From: SVTX01 sp045585895
GTDB lineage: Bacteria > Bacillota > Clostridia > Oscillospirales > CAG-272
DNA: 64,000 bases
Assembly (NCBI GenBank): GCA_045585895.1
Contig: JAZMZI010000084.1
Coordinates: 1-64,000 of the forward strand
Reading direction: 5' to 3'
Part shown: positions 53,869-63,272 of the stretch, piece by piece
Position numbering within the stretch: the first letter of the stretch is position 1
How the letters are laid out: the number at the start of each line of letters is the position of its first letter
Position numbers and translations under genes: made by a program
Notes under the pieces: model-generated
What the model was told of the DNA's origin: nothing
Databases searched by the model: none
What the model saw: the letters and a program-made list of their open reading frames with translations, nothing else

Positions 53869-56193
53869 TTAAAAACACTTGACCTTAATTTCACCGTCCG
53901 ATACGGAAAGTTTTGCGCTCTTATAGGTGAAATTATAATCGGAAATGATCTCTTCCGCAAGCTTGTCTTCAATATTTTTCTGGATATATCGTCTCATGTT
54001 TCGAGCACCGTATTTTTCAGAGAACGAACCGTTTGCAACGATTCTTGCAACTTCTTCGTCGTATTCAAGATCGATTCCCTTTTCCGAAAGGACGCTCTTA
54101 AGCTCGTTAAGCATGATATGAGCTATTTTTTCAAAGTCGTTTACGTCAAGACTGCGGAAGGTTATTATTTCGTCAACGCGGTTAATAAATTCGGGGCGAA
54201 GGAATGCGGAAAGCGCCTTTTCGGTGCGTTCCTCGTTACTCTTTGCGGAGTCTGCCGCAAATCCGACTACGCCGCTCCTGTTTTCGGAGCCTGCGTTGGT
54301 AGTCATAACGATGACCGTATTCTCGAAGTTTACGGTCTTTCCGTGAGCGTCGGTTATCCTGCCGTCGTCAAGGATCTGAAGCAAAATATTGAGCACGTCG
54401 GGGTGCGCCTTCTCAATCTCATCGAAAAGAACGACCGAATAGGGTCTGCGACGTATCTTTTCGGTGAGCTGACCCGCATCGTCGTAACCGACGTATCCCG
54501 GAGGTGAGCCGATAATTCTGGAGACCGAATGCTTCTCCATAAACTCGGACATATCAAGTCTTATGAGAGTTTCGGGAGAATCAAAAAGGTCTGCGGCAAG
54601 AGTTTTTACAAGCTCTGTCTTACCAACGCCCGTAGGGCCAGCAAAGATAAAGGAAACAGGCTTACGCTTGTAGGATATACCCGCACGGTTGCGCTTCACG
54701 GCTCTTGAAACCGCGTCTACGGCAACGTCCTGTCCTACGAGCCTCTTTTTGAGTCTTTCGGAAAGACCGTCTATTCTTGAATACTCGTTCGCAGTAATAT
54801 TGGTTGCGGGAATTCCCGTCCAAAGCTCTATGACGTCTGCAAGATGTTCCTCGGTGAGCACTACCTTCTCACATTCTCCGACTATCTCGTCAAGTCTTTG
54901 AGACAGTCTCATTTCCTCGGAGCGGATGCGTGCGATAGTCTCGTACTTCTTCTGCATTTCCTTATCGTCGGTAGTAGCGCTTGCCTCGCAGGCGTCTCTT
55001 TCGGTTTTGAGGTTCAGAAGCTTATCGTGTATCTCAAGCGATTCATTAAGCTCTGCCGACGAAAGCGACAGCTTTGATGCGGCTTCGTCGAGAAGGTCGA
55101 TAGCCTTATCGGGCAGATATCTGTCGGTAATATATCTTTCCGAAAGAGTTACCGCGCGCGAAAGTATCCTTTCGGGGATTCTGATCTTGTGGAAATCCTC
55201 GTAATAATGACTTATGCCGCGAAGCATTTCAACCGCCTCACCGACAGACGGCTCGTTGACTGTAACGGGCTGAAATCTTCTTTCAAGCGCAGAGTCTTTT
55301 TCAATATATTTTCTGTATTCGTTAAGAGTAGTGGCGCCGATTATGCGAACCTCTCCTCTTGAAAGCGCGGGCTTGAGGATGTTAGCGGCGTTAACACTAC
55401 CCTCCGCATCACCTGTTCCGACGATATTGTGAACCTCGTCAATAACGAGTATCGCTCTGCCGTGTTCCTTGACATCCGAAAGCAATCCGAGAATTCTTGA
55501 TTCGAACTGACCTCTGAACTGCGTTCCCGCAACCAAAGCCGTCAGATCCACAAGAAAGATCTCTTTATCTCGAAGCTTATAAGGAACGTTGCCGTCTGCA
55601 ATTCTTATTGCAAGTCCCTCTGCGATAGCGGTTTTACCGACACCCGGCTCACCGATAAGGCAAGGATTGTTCTTCTGACGGCGGCAGAGAGTCTGAATAA
55701 CTCTGTCCGTTTCACGCTCTCGCCCAACTATCCTGTCAAGCTTTCCGTCTCTCGCGCTCTGAGTGAGGTTTTTGCAATAGGTAGTGAGAAATTTATATTG
55801 CTTTCCCTGCTTTCCACCGTTTTTGGGAGGCTCTTTTTTTCCATCCTTAGGGGTGACGGGTACGATATTCCCTCCGTTTTCCTTTCCCTGCATCATCTGA
55901 TTCGCCATATCCGCGAATCCGCTGTCCTTGAAAAGCTTGGGAAGGTCAATGGCGGGCGCTCCCCCGTCCTCGTCTCCTTGCGGGAGCATTTCGGCAAGCT
56001 CGTCCTCCATATTCTCCATCTGATCGGGAGAAATACCCATTTTATTATATATATCGCCCATCATACTGTCGATAGGCAACCCCATATCCTTTGCGCACTT
56101 GATGCAAAGTCCTTGGGATGATTTTTCACCGTTTTCTACCTTCGTAACGAAGATAACCGCCACCCTTTTGTGGCAATTAGAACACATTACCAT
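53869..56193 (-). CDS. ClpE-type AAA+ unfoldase with N-terminal zinc finger
   Basis: The protein has 774 residues from the ATG at 56193 (AAGGTG 9 nt upstream); a GTG four codons earlier is also possible. The N-terminus is a four-Cys zinc ribbon (CSNCHKR ... CIKCAKD, residues 4-39) and lacks the Clp_N repeats. An acidic Pro/Lys-rich linker (60-130) precedes two AAA+ modules with Walker A GEPGVGKT and GPTGVGKT, and Walker B VIDEVHN and LFDEIEK. A VGF tripeptide after TTNAGSENRSG could dock ClpP. This is the ClpE layout, used for protein quality control. It overlaps the CvpA-like gene slightly or directly abuts it. Confidence 0.9.
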   Translation of the reverse strand: MVMCSNCHKRVAVIFVTKVENGEKSSQGLCIKCAKDMGLPIDSMMGDIYNKMGISPDQMENMEDELAEMLPQGDEDGGAPAIDLPKLFKDSGFADMANQMMQGKENGGNIVPVTPKDGKKEPPKNGGKQGKQYKFLTTYCKNLTQSARDGKLDRIVGRERETDRVIQTLCRRQKNNPCLIGEPGVGKTAIAEGLAIRIADGNVPYKLRDKEIFLVDLTALVAGTQFRGQFESRILGLLSDVKEHGRAILVIDEVHNIVGTGDAEGSVNAANILKPALSRGEVRIIGATTLNEYRKYIEKDSALERRFQPVTVNEPSVGEAVEMLRGISHYYEDFHKIRIPERILSRAVTLSERYITDRYLPDKAIDLLDEAASKLSLSSAELNESLEIHDKLLNLKTERDACEASATTDDKEMQKKYETIARIRSEEMRLSQRLDEIVGECEKVVLTEEHLADVIELWTGIPATNITANEYSRIDGLSERLKKRLVGQDVAVDAVSRAVKRNRAGISYKRKPVSFIFAGPTGVGKTELVKTLAADLFDSPETLIRLDMSEFMEKHSVSRIIGSPPGYVGYDDAGQLTEKIRRRPYSVVLFDEIEKAHPDVLNILLQILDDGRITDAHGKTVNFENTVIVMTTNAGSENRSGVVGFAADSAKSNEERTEKALSAFLRPEFINRVDEIITFRSLDVNDFEKIAHIMLNELKSVLSEKGIDLEYDEEVARIVANGSFSEKYGARNMRRYIQKNIEDKLAEEIISDYNFTYKSAKLSVSDGEIKVKCF

Positions 56194-56201
56194 TTTGAAA
56201 T

Positions 56202-56729
56202 TCACCTTCTGATACTAAACGATTTTTCGATAAGATCAAAAAAATTCAGATCAATTATCATTTTAAAGACCGAGGAATCACTGTATATCAGCAATATCTC
56301 GGGTTTTCTTATTAATTCCGACGTAAGCTCAAGTCCACTGAAAAGCAGATTTGAAATAAGAGTTGTCACTGACAGACCGATCAAAAATCCAACCGTAAGC
56401 CCGCCTATTTTGTCTAACCAAGAAATTATCGAAATATTCAACCCTCTCATTCTGCCGAAAAGCAGAGATGAGAATATAAAAGCAATTAAAAACAAAAGAA
56501 CGTAGGATATGATCAACGATAATACCGTGCCAAATGTGCCGTCTATGCGTTTTGATATAAAATCATTTACAAAGTAAACGGAAAGAATTTCTCCGAATAA
56601 CGCTGCAAACGAAAGTGATAAAAGCACCTTCAAAACGCCGCAAGCAATTCCGAAAATTCCTATTTTAAAGAATTTGACCGTAAAAAATGCAATTACAGCA
56701 ACCAATATCACGTCGACCAGCATATTCAT
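56202..56729 (-). CDS. CvpA-family membrane protein
   Basis: The 175-residue protein has four hydrophobic helices, a conserved small-residue segment in helices 2-3 (LSFAALFGEILS) and the W-L-D-K-x-G-G motif (SWLDKIGGLTVGFLIG) that marks the colicin V production (CvpA) family. The role is unknown, possibly envelope integrity. It ends at the ClpE-type gene's start region and follows a DUF5711 gene by 29 bp, an arrangement often seen in Clostridia. Confidence 0.8.
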   Translation of the reverse strand: MNMLVDVILVAVIAFFTVKFFKIGIFGIACGVLKVLLSLSFAALFGEILSVYFVNDFISKRIDGTFGTVLSLIISYVLLFLIAFIFSSLLFGRMRGLNISIISWLDKIGGLTVGFLIGLSVTTLISNLLFSGLELTSELIRKPEILLIYSDSSVFKMIIDLNFFDLIEKSFSIRR

Positions 56730-56758
56730 ATTCTTCTCCTATCCGCCTCAGCGTTAAA

Positions 56759-58057
56759 TTAATTAAAGGATATGTAATATGCCGATGTATTCGTACAAAC
56801 CGTTACGGTTCCGTCGTCAAAAATCACGAGCCTTGCGTTTTCAGAACCGTGCGCGGTGCTTACAGACGTTCCGAAAAGCGTATCTATACGTCTGACCTCC
56901 TTATCGGTGAGAACGTAAACGTAGCTTTCACGAATGGCAATATCTGCTACTCCGCCGTCAAGCTTATGCTCGCTTATCTTATTTCCGTTTTCTCCGAAAA
57001 CAATCAGAGAAAATGCCGAATCGATGCCGTCGTCCTTAAACAATACCGCGAATCCGCCGTCACAAACCGAGATATCGGCAACCTTCTTTGAATACTCTTC
57101 TCTGTTCTTTTCTCTGCAATCGAGATCGAACACAGCGGAATATTCCGAGCTTATAAGCGCTATTCTGTCGTTTGAAATAAAGGATGCCGTATACGGCAGT
57201 ATACCCTTTAAAGAGACCGAGGAACGCGTCGACTTCTTTCCCCGTTCAACGACCGTGAGAGTTGCCATACCGTCACCGTCCTTGGCGTCAAGTGAAAGCA
57301 CGGCTATCTTTTTTCCGTCAGGAGATATATTGGCGGAAATTACGTGATCGTTCCTCGAATATTCGGATTCAAGAACGTATTTCTCGTTATACACGCGAAC
57401 GACCGAACCGTAGTTTTCCGACTTCGTAACGATACAGAAGCTTCCGTCATCCGCCATATCAGCGGAGCTTATGGGATAGTCGAGCTCTTCTGAACGCACC
57501 GAAATAAACGAATTATAAACCTTAAAGGTCTTTCTTCCCTGATCGTAGATCAATAAAGAAGTGTCCGAAGAACATATTCTGGGGTTTGTAAACTCCGAAC
57601 CCTCGGACATAGTAACTCGTCCCGTCGAGGCAAAGAGCTTTATCTCACTGTCGCTCGCAACCGCAAGCCCGTTTTTAAACACGTCAAAATCCTGATTACT
57701 GAACGGACGCGAATAGTTCAAGCTTGACGGTCTGTTCTCAACGAAGCTGTTTATATATGCAATATCCTTAAACATATAATATACGTTATCGTAGGATATT
57801 ATGCTGCCGCCGAAAAGAATGAGCGCGGCAAGGAGCAGGCAAAGCAACGAAAGACAGGCAAGTCTTGCCATGCCGAATATAAAGGATATCCGAGCTTCCT
57901 TTGGGCTGTCGGCTCCTTCAAATCCCGCGTAAGCCTTTTCATGCTCAACGATTCTTTGCGGAAGGCGCAATTCTTTTATTTTTTCAAACGTATTACGAAC
58001 AAAAGATATAACTTTACCGAGAAACGAAATTTCACGTTCATTATCGTTATTCTTCAA
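56759..58057 (-). CDS. DUF5711-type membrane-anchored beta-propeller-like protein
   Basis: The start is a TTG (58057) 7 nt after AAAGGGGG, giving 432 residues. There is a cytosolic segment (1-70), one membrane helix (about 72-95) and an extracellular region (100-432). The extracellular part has repeated blade-like strands (for example GLAVASDSEIKLFASTGRV, VVRVYNEKYVLESEY and ISPDGKKIAVLSLD). This is the DUF5711 pattern. The function is unknown, with an envelope-associated role inferred from the CvpA neighbour and the anchor. Confidence 0.78.
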   Translation of the reverse strand: MKNNDNEREISFLGKVISFVRNTFEKIKELRLPQRIVEHEKAYAGFEGADSPKEARISFIFGMARLACLSLLCLLLAALILFGGSIISYDNVYYMFKDIAYINSFVENRPSSLNYSRPFSNQDFDVFKNGLAVASDSEIKLFASTGRVTMSEGSEFTNPRICSSDTSLLIYDQGRKTFKVYNSFISVRSEELDYPISSADMADDGSFCIVTKSENYGSVVRVYNEKYVLESEYSRNDHVISANISPDGKKIAVLSLDAKDGDGMATLTVVERGKKSTRSSVSLKGILPYTASFISNDRIALISSEYSAVFDLDCREKNREEYSKKVADISVCDGGFAVLFKDDGIDSAFSLIVFGENGNKISEHKLDGGVADIAIRESYVYVLTDKEVRRIDTLFGTSVSTAHGSENARLVIFDDGTVTVCTNTSAYYISFN

Positions 58058-58092
58058 GACAGCGCCCCCTTTCTGAATTTAAATTAAAATTA

Positions 58093-58851
58093 TCAATAGA
58101 CCACCTTGTTGAGGTAAAGTCCCTCAGCGGGAGCAGTCATTCCCGCGTTCTTTCTGTCGCATGACGATATGATAGTTTCTATCTCTGACGGCAAAATCTT
58201 TCCTCTTGCAACATCTGCGAGAGTTCCCGCCATTATCCTTACCATATTATAAAGGAATCCGTCCGCTGCAACCGTAAAGGTAATTATATCTCCTTCACGC
58301 ATGACGTTGGCGTATTTTACGCATCTAACCGCAGACTCGACCTTGGATCCGCTAGCCATAAAGGCGGAAAAGTCGTGACTGCCGAGAAAATACTGTGCCG
58401 CATCGTTCATTCTATGAACCGCATCATCGTCAAACAAGTACGGAATATGCCATGATCTTCCTTCCTCAAAAGGACAACGCGCTTGCGAGTTATAAATTCT
58501 GTAAACGTATTCCTTATATTTTACGTCATATCTCGGATGAAATCCATCATCTACCTCAATTGCTTGTATCACTGCAATATCTTTGGGAAGATAAGCATTC
58601 ATAGCCGCGGGAATACGGCTGATATCAATACCTGTTTCAATGTGCCCCTCGCCTTTTTTCGTCACGGTCGCACAAAAGCAATTGGCATGGACACCCGTAT
58701 CGGTGCGACTGCAACCCGTTACGTCGCAGTCAAATCCGAAAAGAGCCTTAGCGGCGGCGTTAAGCTCACCTTGTACCGTTCTTCCCTTCGGTTGTATCTG
58801 ATATCCGCAAAAATCACTTCCAAGATAAGAGAGAGTAAGAAGTATTTTCAT
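58093..58851 (-). CDS. truA: tRNA pseudouridine synthase A (TruA)
   Basis: This 252-residue TruA makes pseudouridine at positions 38-40 of tRNA. The motif CSRTDTGVHANCF holds the catalytic Asp. YDVKYKEYVYRIYNS and ADGFLYNMVRIMAGTL are the further family blocks. It lies 14 bp downstream of ecfT, and the ecf-truA order is the usual one in Firmicutes. Confidence 0.96.
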   Translation of the reverse strand: MKILLTLSYLGSDFCGYQIQPKGRTVQGELNAAAKALFGFDCDVTGCSRTDTGVHANCFCATVTKKGEGHIETGIDISRIPAAMNAYLPKDIAVIQAIEVDDGFHPRYDVKYKEYVYRIYNSQARCPFEEGRSWHIPYLFDDDAVHRMNDAAQYFLGSHDFSAFMASGSKVESAVRCVKYANVMREGDIITFTVAADGFLYNMVRIMAGTLADVARGKILPSEIETIISSCDRKNAGMTAPAEGLYLNKVVY

Positions 58852-58865
58852 TTTGAACTTCCTTT

Positions 58866-59690
58866 TTACATAGTATAACCCGGGGCGTAGATATTTATAA
58901 GCACTATCGACGCTCCGAAGAGTATTACCAAAGCAAGCGCGGCGAAATCTCTGAATGAAAACTTCAGCACGTTAAGCTTCGTTCTTCCCTGACCTCCCCT
59001 GTAACAACGGCAGGTCATAGCCGTTGCAAGCTCTCCCGCACGTCTGAAAGCAGAGATAAACAGAGGAATAAGTATAGGAATCAGCGCTTTTGCCCTCTTT
59101 ACAAGAGAACCGCTTGTAAAATCAGCTCCTCTCGCTTTCTGCGCGGCCATTATCTTTTCGGTCTCCTCGATTATGGTAGGTATAAAGCGGAGAGCGATAG
59201 TCATCATCATAGCAAACTCGTGGACGGGCGCTTTAAACACCTTCAAAGGCGAAAGAAGCTGCTCAAGTCCGTCGGTCAGCTGGATAGGCGTAGTGGTATA
59301 GGTCAGGAACATTCCCGTACCGATTATCATCGATATGATCCTTACAAGTATAAACGCGGCATTATAAATACCGCTTGCGTATACGTTGATTATCCACCAC
59401 GAAAAGAGCGGCGAAGCGTCGGGATCCGAGGTCCACAAAATATTGATAGCTGCAGTAAATACCATTATAAAAATGATAGCCTTAATGGATTTTAAAACGA
59501 TCCTCAGGGGTATTCTGCTTATAATTATCAGCACGAGAGCAGATATCAAAAGCAGAGCGAAGCTGTGCACGTTTGCGCACAAAAAGCTGGCAACGATATA
59601 AATGATCGCCATAACTATCTTCATTCTGGGGTCAAGGCGGTGCATTACCGATTTGGCGGGATAAAACTGACCGAATGCTATTCCGTTCAT
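58866..59690 (-). CDS. ecfT: ECF transporter transmembrane subunit EcfT
   Basis: The 274-residue protein has five to six helices and the two coupling motifs AAQKARGADF and TCRCYRGGQGR. It links the EcfA1/EcfA2 ATPases to exchangeable S components for vitamins or metals. It overlaps ecfA2 by 4 bp (ATGA), which couples translation. No S component is present in the window, so this is the shared module. Confidence 0.95.
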   Translation of the reverse strand: MNGIAFGQFYPAKSVMHRLDPRMKIVMAIIYIVASFLCANVHSFALLLISALVLIIISRIPLRIVLKSIKAIIFIMVFTAAINILWTSDPDASPLFSWWIINVYASGIYNAAFILVRIISMIIGTGMFLTYTTTPIQLTDGLEQLLSPLKVFKAPVHEFAMMMTIALRFIPTIIEETEKIMAAQKARGADFTSGSLVKRAKALIPILIPLFISAFRRAGELATAMTCRCYRGGQGRTKLNVLKFSFRDFAALALVILFGASIVLINIYAPGYTM

Positions 59691-60544
59691 ACGCCACCTC
59701 CGAACAGAGCGAGAAGAGCCTCTTCGGCTTCTTCAACAGTATATATATCCTGTGATACCTCTATTCCTTGCGCAGCGAGAAGGCGCATAAGATAGGTCAT
59801 CTGAGGCACTCCGAGACCGATCTCCTCAAGCTCGTCACCGCGGGAAAATATTTCGTTTCTCTTACCGCACATAACTGCTTGGGAATGGGACATAACGATG
59901 ATATTTTCACAGTATTTCGCCATATCGTCCATACTGTGGCTTACTATTACGACTGCCGCTTCGCTGATCTCGGCGTAATTGCGAATGCCTTCGAAAATTG
60001 CCGTTTTACCTTGTGGGTCAAGCCCTGCGGAAGGCTCGTCAAGCACCAAGACCTCGGGTCGCATAGCCATAATACCAGCGATAGCCGCACGTCTCTTCTG
60101 ACCGCCCGAAAGATCGAACGGAGATTTTTTGAGATCCTCACGGTCAAGACCGACGATATCGGCGGTCTCAAGCACTCTTTTCTTGATTTCCTCATCATCA
60201 AGCCCCATATTTTTGGGGCCAAACGCAATATCAGCCCAAACGGTATCCTCAAACAACTGATATTCGGGATACTGCATAACGAGCCCGACCTTATATCTTA
60301 TGTCAGCGATCTTGACGCCCTTACCCCAAATATCAACTCCGTCAAGCAGAACTCTGCCCGACGTGGGTTTAAGAAGTCCGTTGAACATCTGCACCAAAGT
60401 TGATTTTCCCGAGCCTGTGTGACCTATGATGCCCGTTATGCAATTTGATTCAATATCGACGCTTACGTCGTCAAGCGCCGTGACCTGAAAAGGAGTTTTG
60501 GCACTATAAACGAATGAAACGTTCTCAATAGTAATTTTTGACAT
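59687..60544 (-). CDS. ecfA2: ECF transporter ATPase EcfA2
   Basis: The 285-residue ABC ATPase has Walker A GHTGSGKSTLVQ, Q-loop VMQYPEYQLFEDTV, signature LSGGQKRRAAIAG and Walker B VLVLDEPSAGLDPQG. The C-terminal helix FSRGDELEEIGLGVPQ is typical of EcfA2. It lies 6 bp downstream of ecfA1 and overlaps ecfT by 4 bp. Confidence 0.95.
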   Translation of the reverse strand: MSKITIENVSFVYSAKTPFQVTALDDVSVDIESNCITGIIGHTGSGKSTLVQMFNGLLKPTSGRVLLDGVDIWGKGVKIADIRYKVGLVMQYPEYQLFEDTVWADIAFGPKNMGLDDEEIKKRVLETADIVGLDREDLKKSPFDLSGGQKRRAAIAGIMAMRPEVLVLDEPSAGLDPQGKTAIFEGIRNYAEISEAAVVIVSHSMDDMAKYCENIIVMSHSQAVMCGKRNEIFSRGDELEEIGLGVPQMTYLMRLLAAQGIEVSQDIYTVEEAEEALLALFGGGV

Positions 60545-60550
60545 CTTTAA

Positions 60551-61414
60551 TCACCTGTTCAAAGCTTTAATTATCGTCTCTGCGCACTGTTCGGGGGTAT
60601 TTATGTCACCGTCAAGCTTTATTCCCTTTTTTCTTAGTCTCAAAAGCAATTCGGAGCATTGAGGTATATCAAGTCCCGCGCTTCTAAGTATCTGAGATTG
60701 CGCAAATATTTTTTCGGGAGAGCCATCGAGAATGATCTTGCCATCGTTAATAACGACGACTCTGTCTGCTCTTACAGCCTCGTCCATATAGTGTGTTATG
60801 GTAAGGACAGTTTTACCCTCCTCTCGGTTCAGCTTTTCGATAGTTTTTACCACATCACGTCTTCCGATAGGATCAAGCATAGCCGTAGATTCATCAAATA
60901 TCATACATTCGGGCTTCATAGCGATAATTCCCGCAATAGCGATCCTCTGCTTTTGACCGCCCGAAAGCCTGTGCGGCTCATGCTTGGCATATTTGGTCAT
61001 TCCAACGGTTGCCAGTGCCTCGTCAACTCTCTTTCTGATCTCCTCGCGAGGCAGTCCGAGATTTTCGGGCCCGAAAGCGACGTCCTCCTCGACCACGGTA
61101 GCCACAAGCTGGTTGTCGGGATTCTGGAATACCATTCCGACCTTTTTTCTCAGATCGTATATATCGTCCTCGGTCATATCGTCCGAGGTAATATCTTTAC
61201 CATCGACTTCTATACTACCTTCAAAATAATCGTAATCGTCAATGACCAGATTCAAAAGCTTTGCAAGAGTGGATTTTCCCGATCCGTTATGACCGAGAAC
61301 GGCAACGTATTCGCCTTTTTCTATATCAAGGTCAACGCCGCGAAGCACTTCAACAGGCTCGCCGTCGTCACCTTTGTACGCATATTTAAGATTTCTTATT
61401 TTTATATAAGACAT
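60551..61414 (-). CDS. ecfA1: ECF transporter ATPase EcfA1
   Basis: The 287-residue ABC ATPase has Walker A GHNGSGKSTLAKL, Q-loop VFQNPDNQLVATV, signature LSGGQKQRIAIAGI and Walker B CMIFDESTAMLDPIG, in which the usual DEAT/DEPT is DEST. The C-terminal segment with SGLDIPQC-like LRSAGLDIPQCSEL matches EcfA1. It pairs with EcfA2 to energise S-component uptake. Confidence 0.95.
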   Translation of the reverse strand: MSYIKIRNLKYAYKGDDGEPVEVLRGVDLDIEKGEYVAVLGHNGSGKSTLAKLLNLVIDDYDYFEGSIEVDGKDITSDDMTEDDIYDLRKKVGMVFQNPDNQLVATVVEEDVAFGPENLGLPREEIRKRVDEALATVGMTKYAKHEPHRLSGGQKQRIAIAGIIAMKPECMIFDESTAMLDPIGRRDVVKTIEKLNREEGKTVLTITHYMDEAVRADRVVVINDGKIILDGSPEKIFAQSQILRSAGLDIPQCSELLLRLRKKGIKLDGDINTPEQCAETIIKALNR

Positions 61415-61453
61415 CGTAGATTCCTTTTCGTTTCTTGCCGCAACAGTGCGGTG

Positions 61454-62320
61454 TTATTTTTGCGCAGTCCAGCGCGTGCTCGCTCCGCAAGGAAGTACAG
61501 CCCCCGTTTGCGTAACGCGAAGTCCGATCTCACCCGACTCTATTTTGCCTCCGTAAACACTCTTGACCTTGAGGTCGAGAATATAGCTCATTGTGAGGGG
61601 AGAAAGACCGGTAGTATAAGAATTTATAAGGAAGAACAAAGGCTCGTCCGAGAGCAGCTTTGCCGCAAGACCGACGAACTCGTCGATGCTGTCCTCAAGC
61701 TTCCAGACCTCGCCACCGGGACCTCTGCCGTAGGACGGGGGATCCATAATTATTCCGTCGTACTTATTCCCCCTGCGGATCTCACGTTCAATAAACTTTT
61801 TACAGTCGTCAACGATATATCGTATAGGCGCGTTCTCGAGTCCCGAGAGAGCCGCGTTTTCCTTTGCCATAGCCACGATACCCTTAGACGCGTCAACGTG
61901 TACAACCTGCGCACCCGCTTTAGCCGCGGCAACGGTAGCGCCTCCCGTATAAGCAAAAAGATTGAGCACCTTGACGGGTCTTTTTGCGTTCGTTATAAGC
62001 GAGGAAAACCAATCCCAATTAGTTGCCTGCTCGGGAAAAAGTCCCGTATGCTTGAAGCCCATAGGCTTAAGACGGAAATTCAGATCTCCGTAAGATATGT
62101 CCCAAGATTCGGGGGTCTTTTGCTTGATCCACGCTCCGCCTCCGTTGCTTGAGCGGCGGTAGATACCGTCTGCCTTATTCCACAAGGGATGACGAGCAAC
62201 ACCCTTCCAGATTATCTGGGGATCGGGACGTATAAGTATGTATTTACCCCAACGCTCAAGACGTTCTCCGTCGGAAGCGTCGAGCAATTCGTAATCCTGC
62301 CAATTATCACTGCACCACAT
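61454..62320 (-). CDS. Class I SAM-dependent methyltransferase (RlmI-like)
   Basis: The ATG at 62320 (288 residues, MWCSDNWQDYELLDAS) follows TTGGAG. The Rossmann methyltransferase domain shows LNLFAYTGGATVAAAKAGA (SAM loop), HVDASKG and catalytic-region DPPSYGRGP. This is the RlmI/RlmK group that modifies rRNA bases, although the PUA domain is replaced by a short N-terminal beta-rich region. It is 22 bp downstream of ruvC. The substrate is probably rRNA but unproven. Confidence 0.8.
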   Translation of the reverse strand: MWCSDNWQDYELLDASDGERLERWGKYILIRPDPQIIWKGVARHPLWNKADGIYRRSSNGGGAWIKQKTPESWDISYGDLNFRLKPMGFKHTGLFPEQATNWDWFSSLITNAKRPVKVLNLFAYTGGATVAAAKAGAQVVHVDASKGIVAMAKENAALSGLENAPIRYIVDDCKKFIEREIRRGNKYDGIIMDPPSYGRGPGGEVWKLEDSIDEFVGLAAKLLSDEPLFFLINSYTTGLSPLTMSYILDLKVKSVYGGKIESGEIGLRVTQTGAVLPCGASTRWTAQK

Positions 62321-62342
62321 ATAATTCACTCCAAGAAAAATT

Positions 62343-62843
62343 TTATTTGTTATTATAATATTTTGCAAGCTTTGACGCGCCGCTGTGTCCGTGACAGACG
62401 GCAATTGCCAAAGCGTCTGCGGTATCGTCGGGCTTTGGAGGCGCGGGCAGATTCAAAAGTGACGTTACCATAGTAATGACCTGCTTCTTTTCAGCTCTGC
62501 CGTATCCGACCACTGCCTGCTTGACCTGAAGGGGCGTATATTCCGCGATCTCAACGTTTTTCAGCCTTGCCGAAAGCAGAATGATTCCTCTCGCCTCTGC
62601 AACAACGATAGCGGTTTTTGAGTTAGTATTGAAGAAAAGTTCTTCTACCGCCATTTCATCGGGCTTGTACTTGTCTATTATTTCGTTCATTCCCAAGTGT
62701 ATGCGTTCAAGACGCTCTATCATTGGCATTCCCGCAGGTGTTTGTATCGAGCCGTATCCGAGAGTTCTGAACCTTGAGCCCGAATACTCTACAACGCCCC
62801 ATCCCACTATCGCATATCCGGGATCTATTCCAAGAATTATCAT
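62343..62843 (-). CDS. ruvC: Holliday-junction resolvase RuvC
   Basis: The ATG at 62843 (166 residues) has AGGAG upstream. The catalytic acids are in MIILGIDPGYA, VEELFFNTN and the C-terminal KPDDTADALAIAVCH. RuvC cuts four-way DNA junctions in recombinational repair. It begins a long minus-strand gene run that includes the ecf module, truA and the ClpE-type gene. ruvA and ruvB are not in the window. Confidence 0.95.
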   Translation of the reverse strand: MIILGIDPGYAIVGWGVVEYSGSRFRTLGYGSIQTPAGMPMIERLERIHLGMNEIIDKYKPDEMAVEELFFNTNSKTAIVVAEARGIILLSARLKNVEIAEYTPLQVKQAVVGYGRAEKKQVITMVTSLLNLPAPPKPDDTADALAIAVCHGHSGASKLAKYYNNK

Positions 62844-62901
62844 ATATAAACCGCTCCTCAAGTCCAAGAGGCACATAATACCCCATTATCATATTCATAT
62901 T

Positions 62902-62930
62902 ATTATATCACATAGTTGTGACTATGTCAA
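62902..62930 (-). promoter_or_regulatory. Promoter of the ruvC operon
   Basis: Minus-strand TTGACA (62925-62930) and TATAAT (62902-62907) are both perfect, with a 17-bp spacer. Confidence 0.88.
62910..62927. promoter_or_regulatory. Inverted repeat inside the ruvC promoter (operator candidate)
   Basis: ACATAGT-TGTG-ACTATGT has two perfect 7-bp arms and lies in the spacer, touching the -35 hexamer. Its position is ideal for a dimeric repressor. It is not the usual LexA box. Confidence 0.6.
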
Positions 62931-62992
62931 ATGTTATTTTATACTTTTTATAAGTACTTTTTGTAAATCTTAAGTAAAATTTTAATTATGCC

Positions 62993-63021
62993 TTTACTTT
63001 TCCGAAAAGTTGTGTTATAAT
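62993..63021 (+). promoter_or_regulatory. Promoter of the DUF951 gene
   Basis: TTTACT (62993-62998), 17 bp, TATAAT (63016-63021), 36 bp before the start codon. Confidence 0.72.
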
Positions 63022-63057
63022 GTACAATGTATATTTTTAGATTATTGGGTAACAATT

Positions 63058-63246
63058 ATGAAAATTATCAAACTGACAGTCGGCGATACGGTCGAGTTGA
63101 AAAAGCCTCATCCCTGCGGCGGTAACACCTTTAAGATCTTGCGCGTTGGCAGCGACGTTCGCGTTTTGTGTCTTGAGTGCGGCCGTGATATGACGCTTGA
63201 CCGTATAAAGCTTGAAAAATCGATAAAAAACGTTTATAACTGTTAA
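63058..63246 (+). CDS. DUF951 small protein
   Basis: The ATG at 63058 gives 62 residues beginning MKIIKLTVGDTVELKKPHPCGG, then VLCLECGRDMTLDR. These are the DUF951 hallmarks, including the paired HPCG and CLECG cysteines that could bind zinc. The family is found across Firmicutes and is unassigned. The ribosome-binding site (GGGTAAC) is weak. The next gene begins 26 bp later on the same strand. Confidence 0.85.
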   Translation: MKIIKLTVGDTVELKKPHPCGGNTFKILRVGSDVRVLCLECGRDMTLDRIKLEKSIKNVYNC

Positions 63247-63272
63247 AATCTCCGCAAATCGAAAGGATAATT

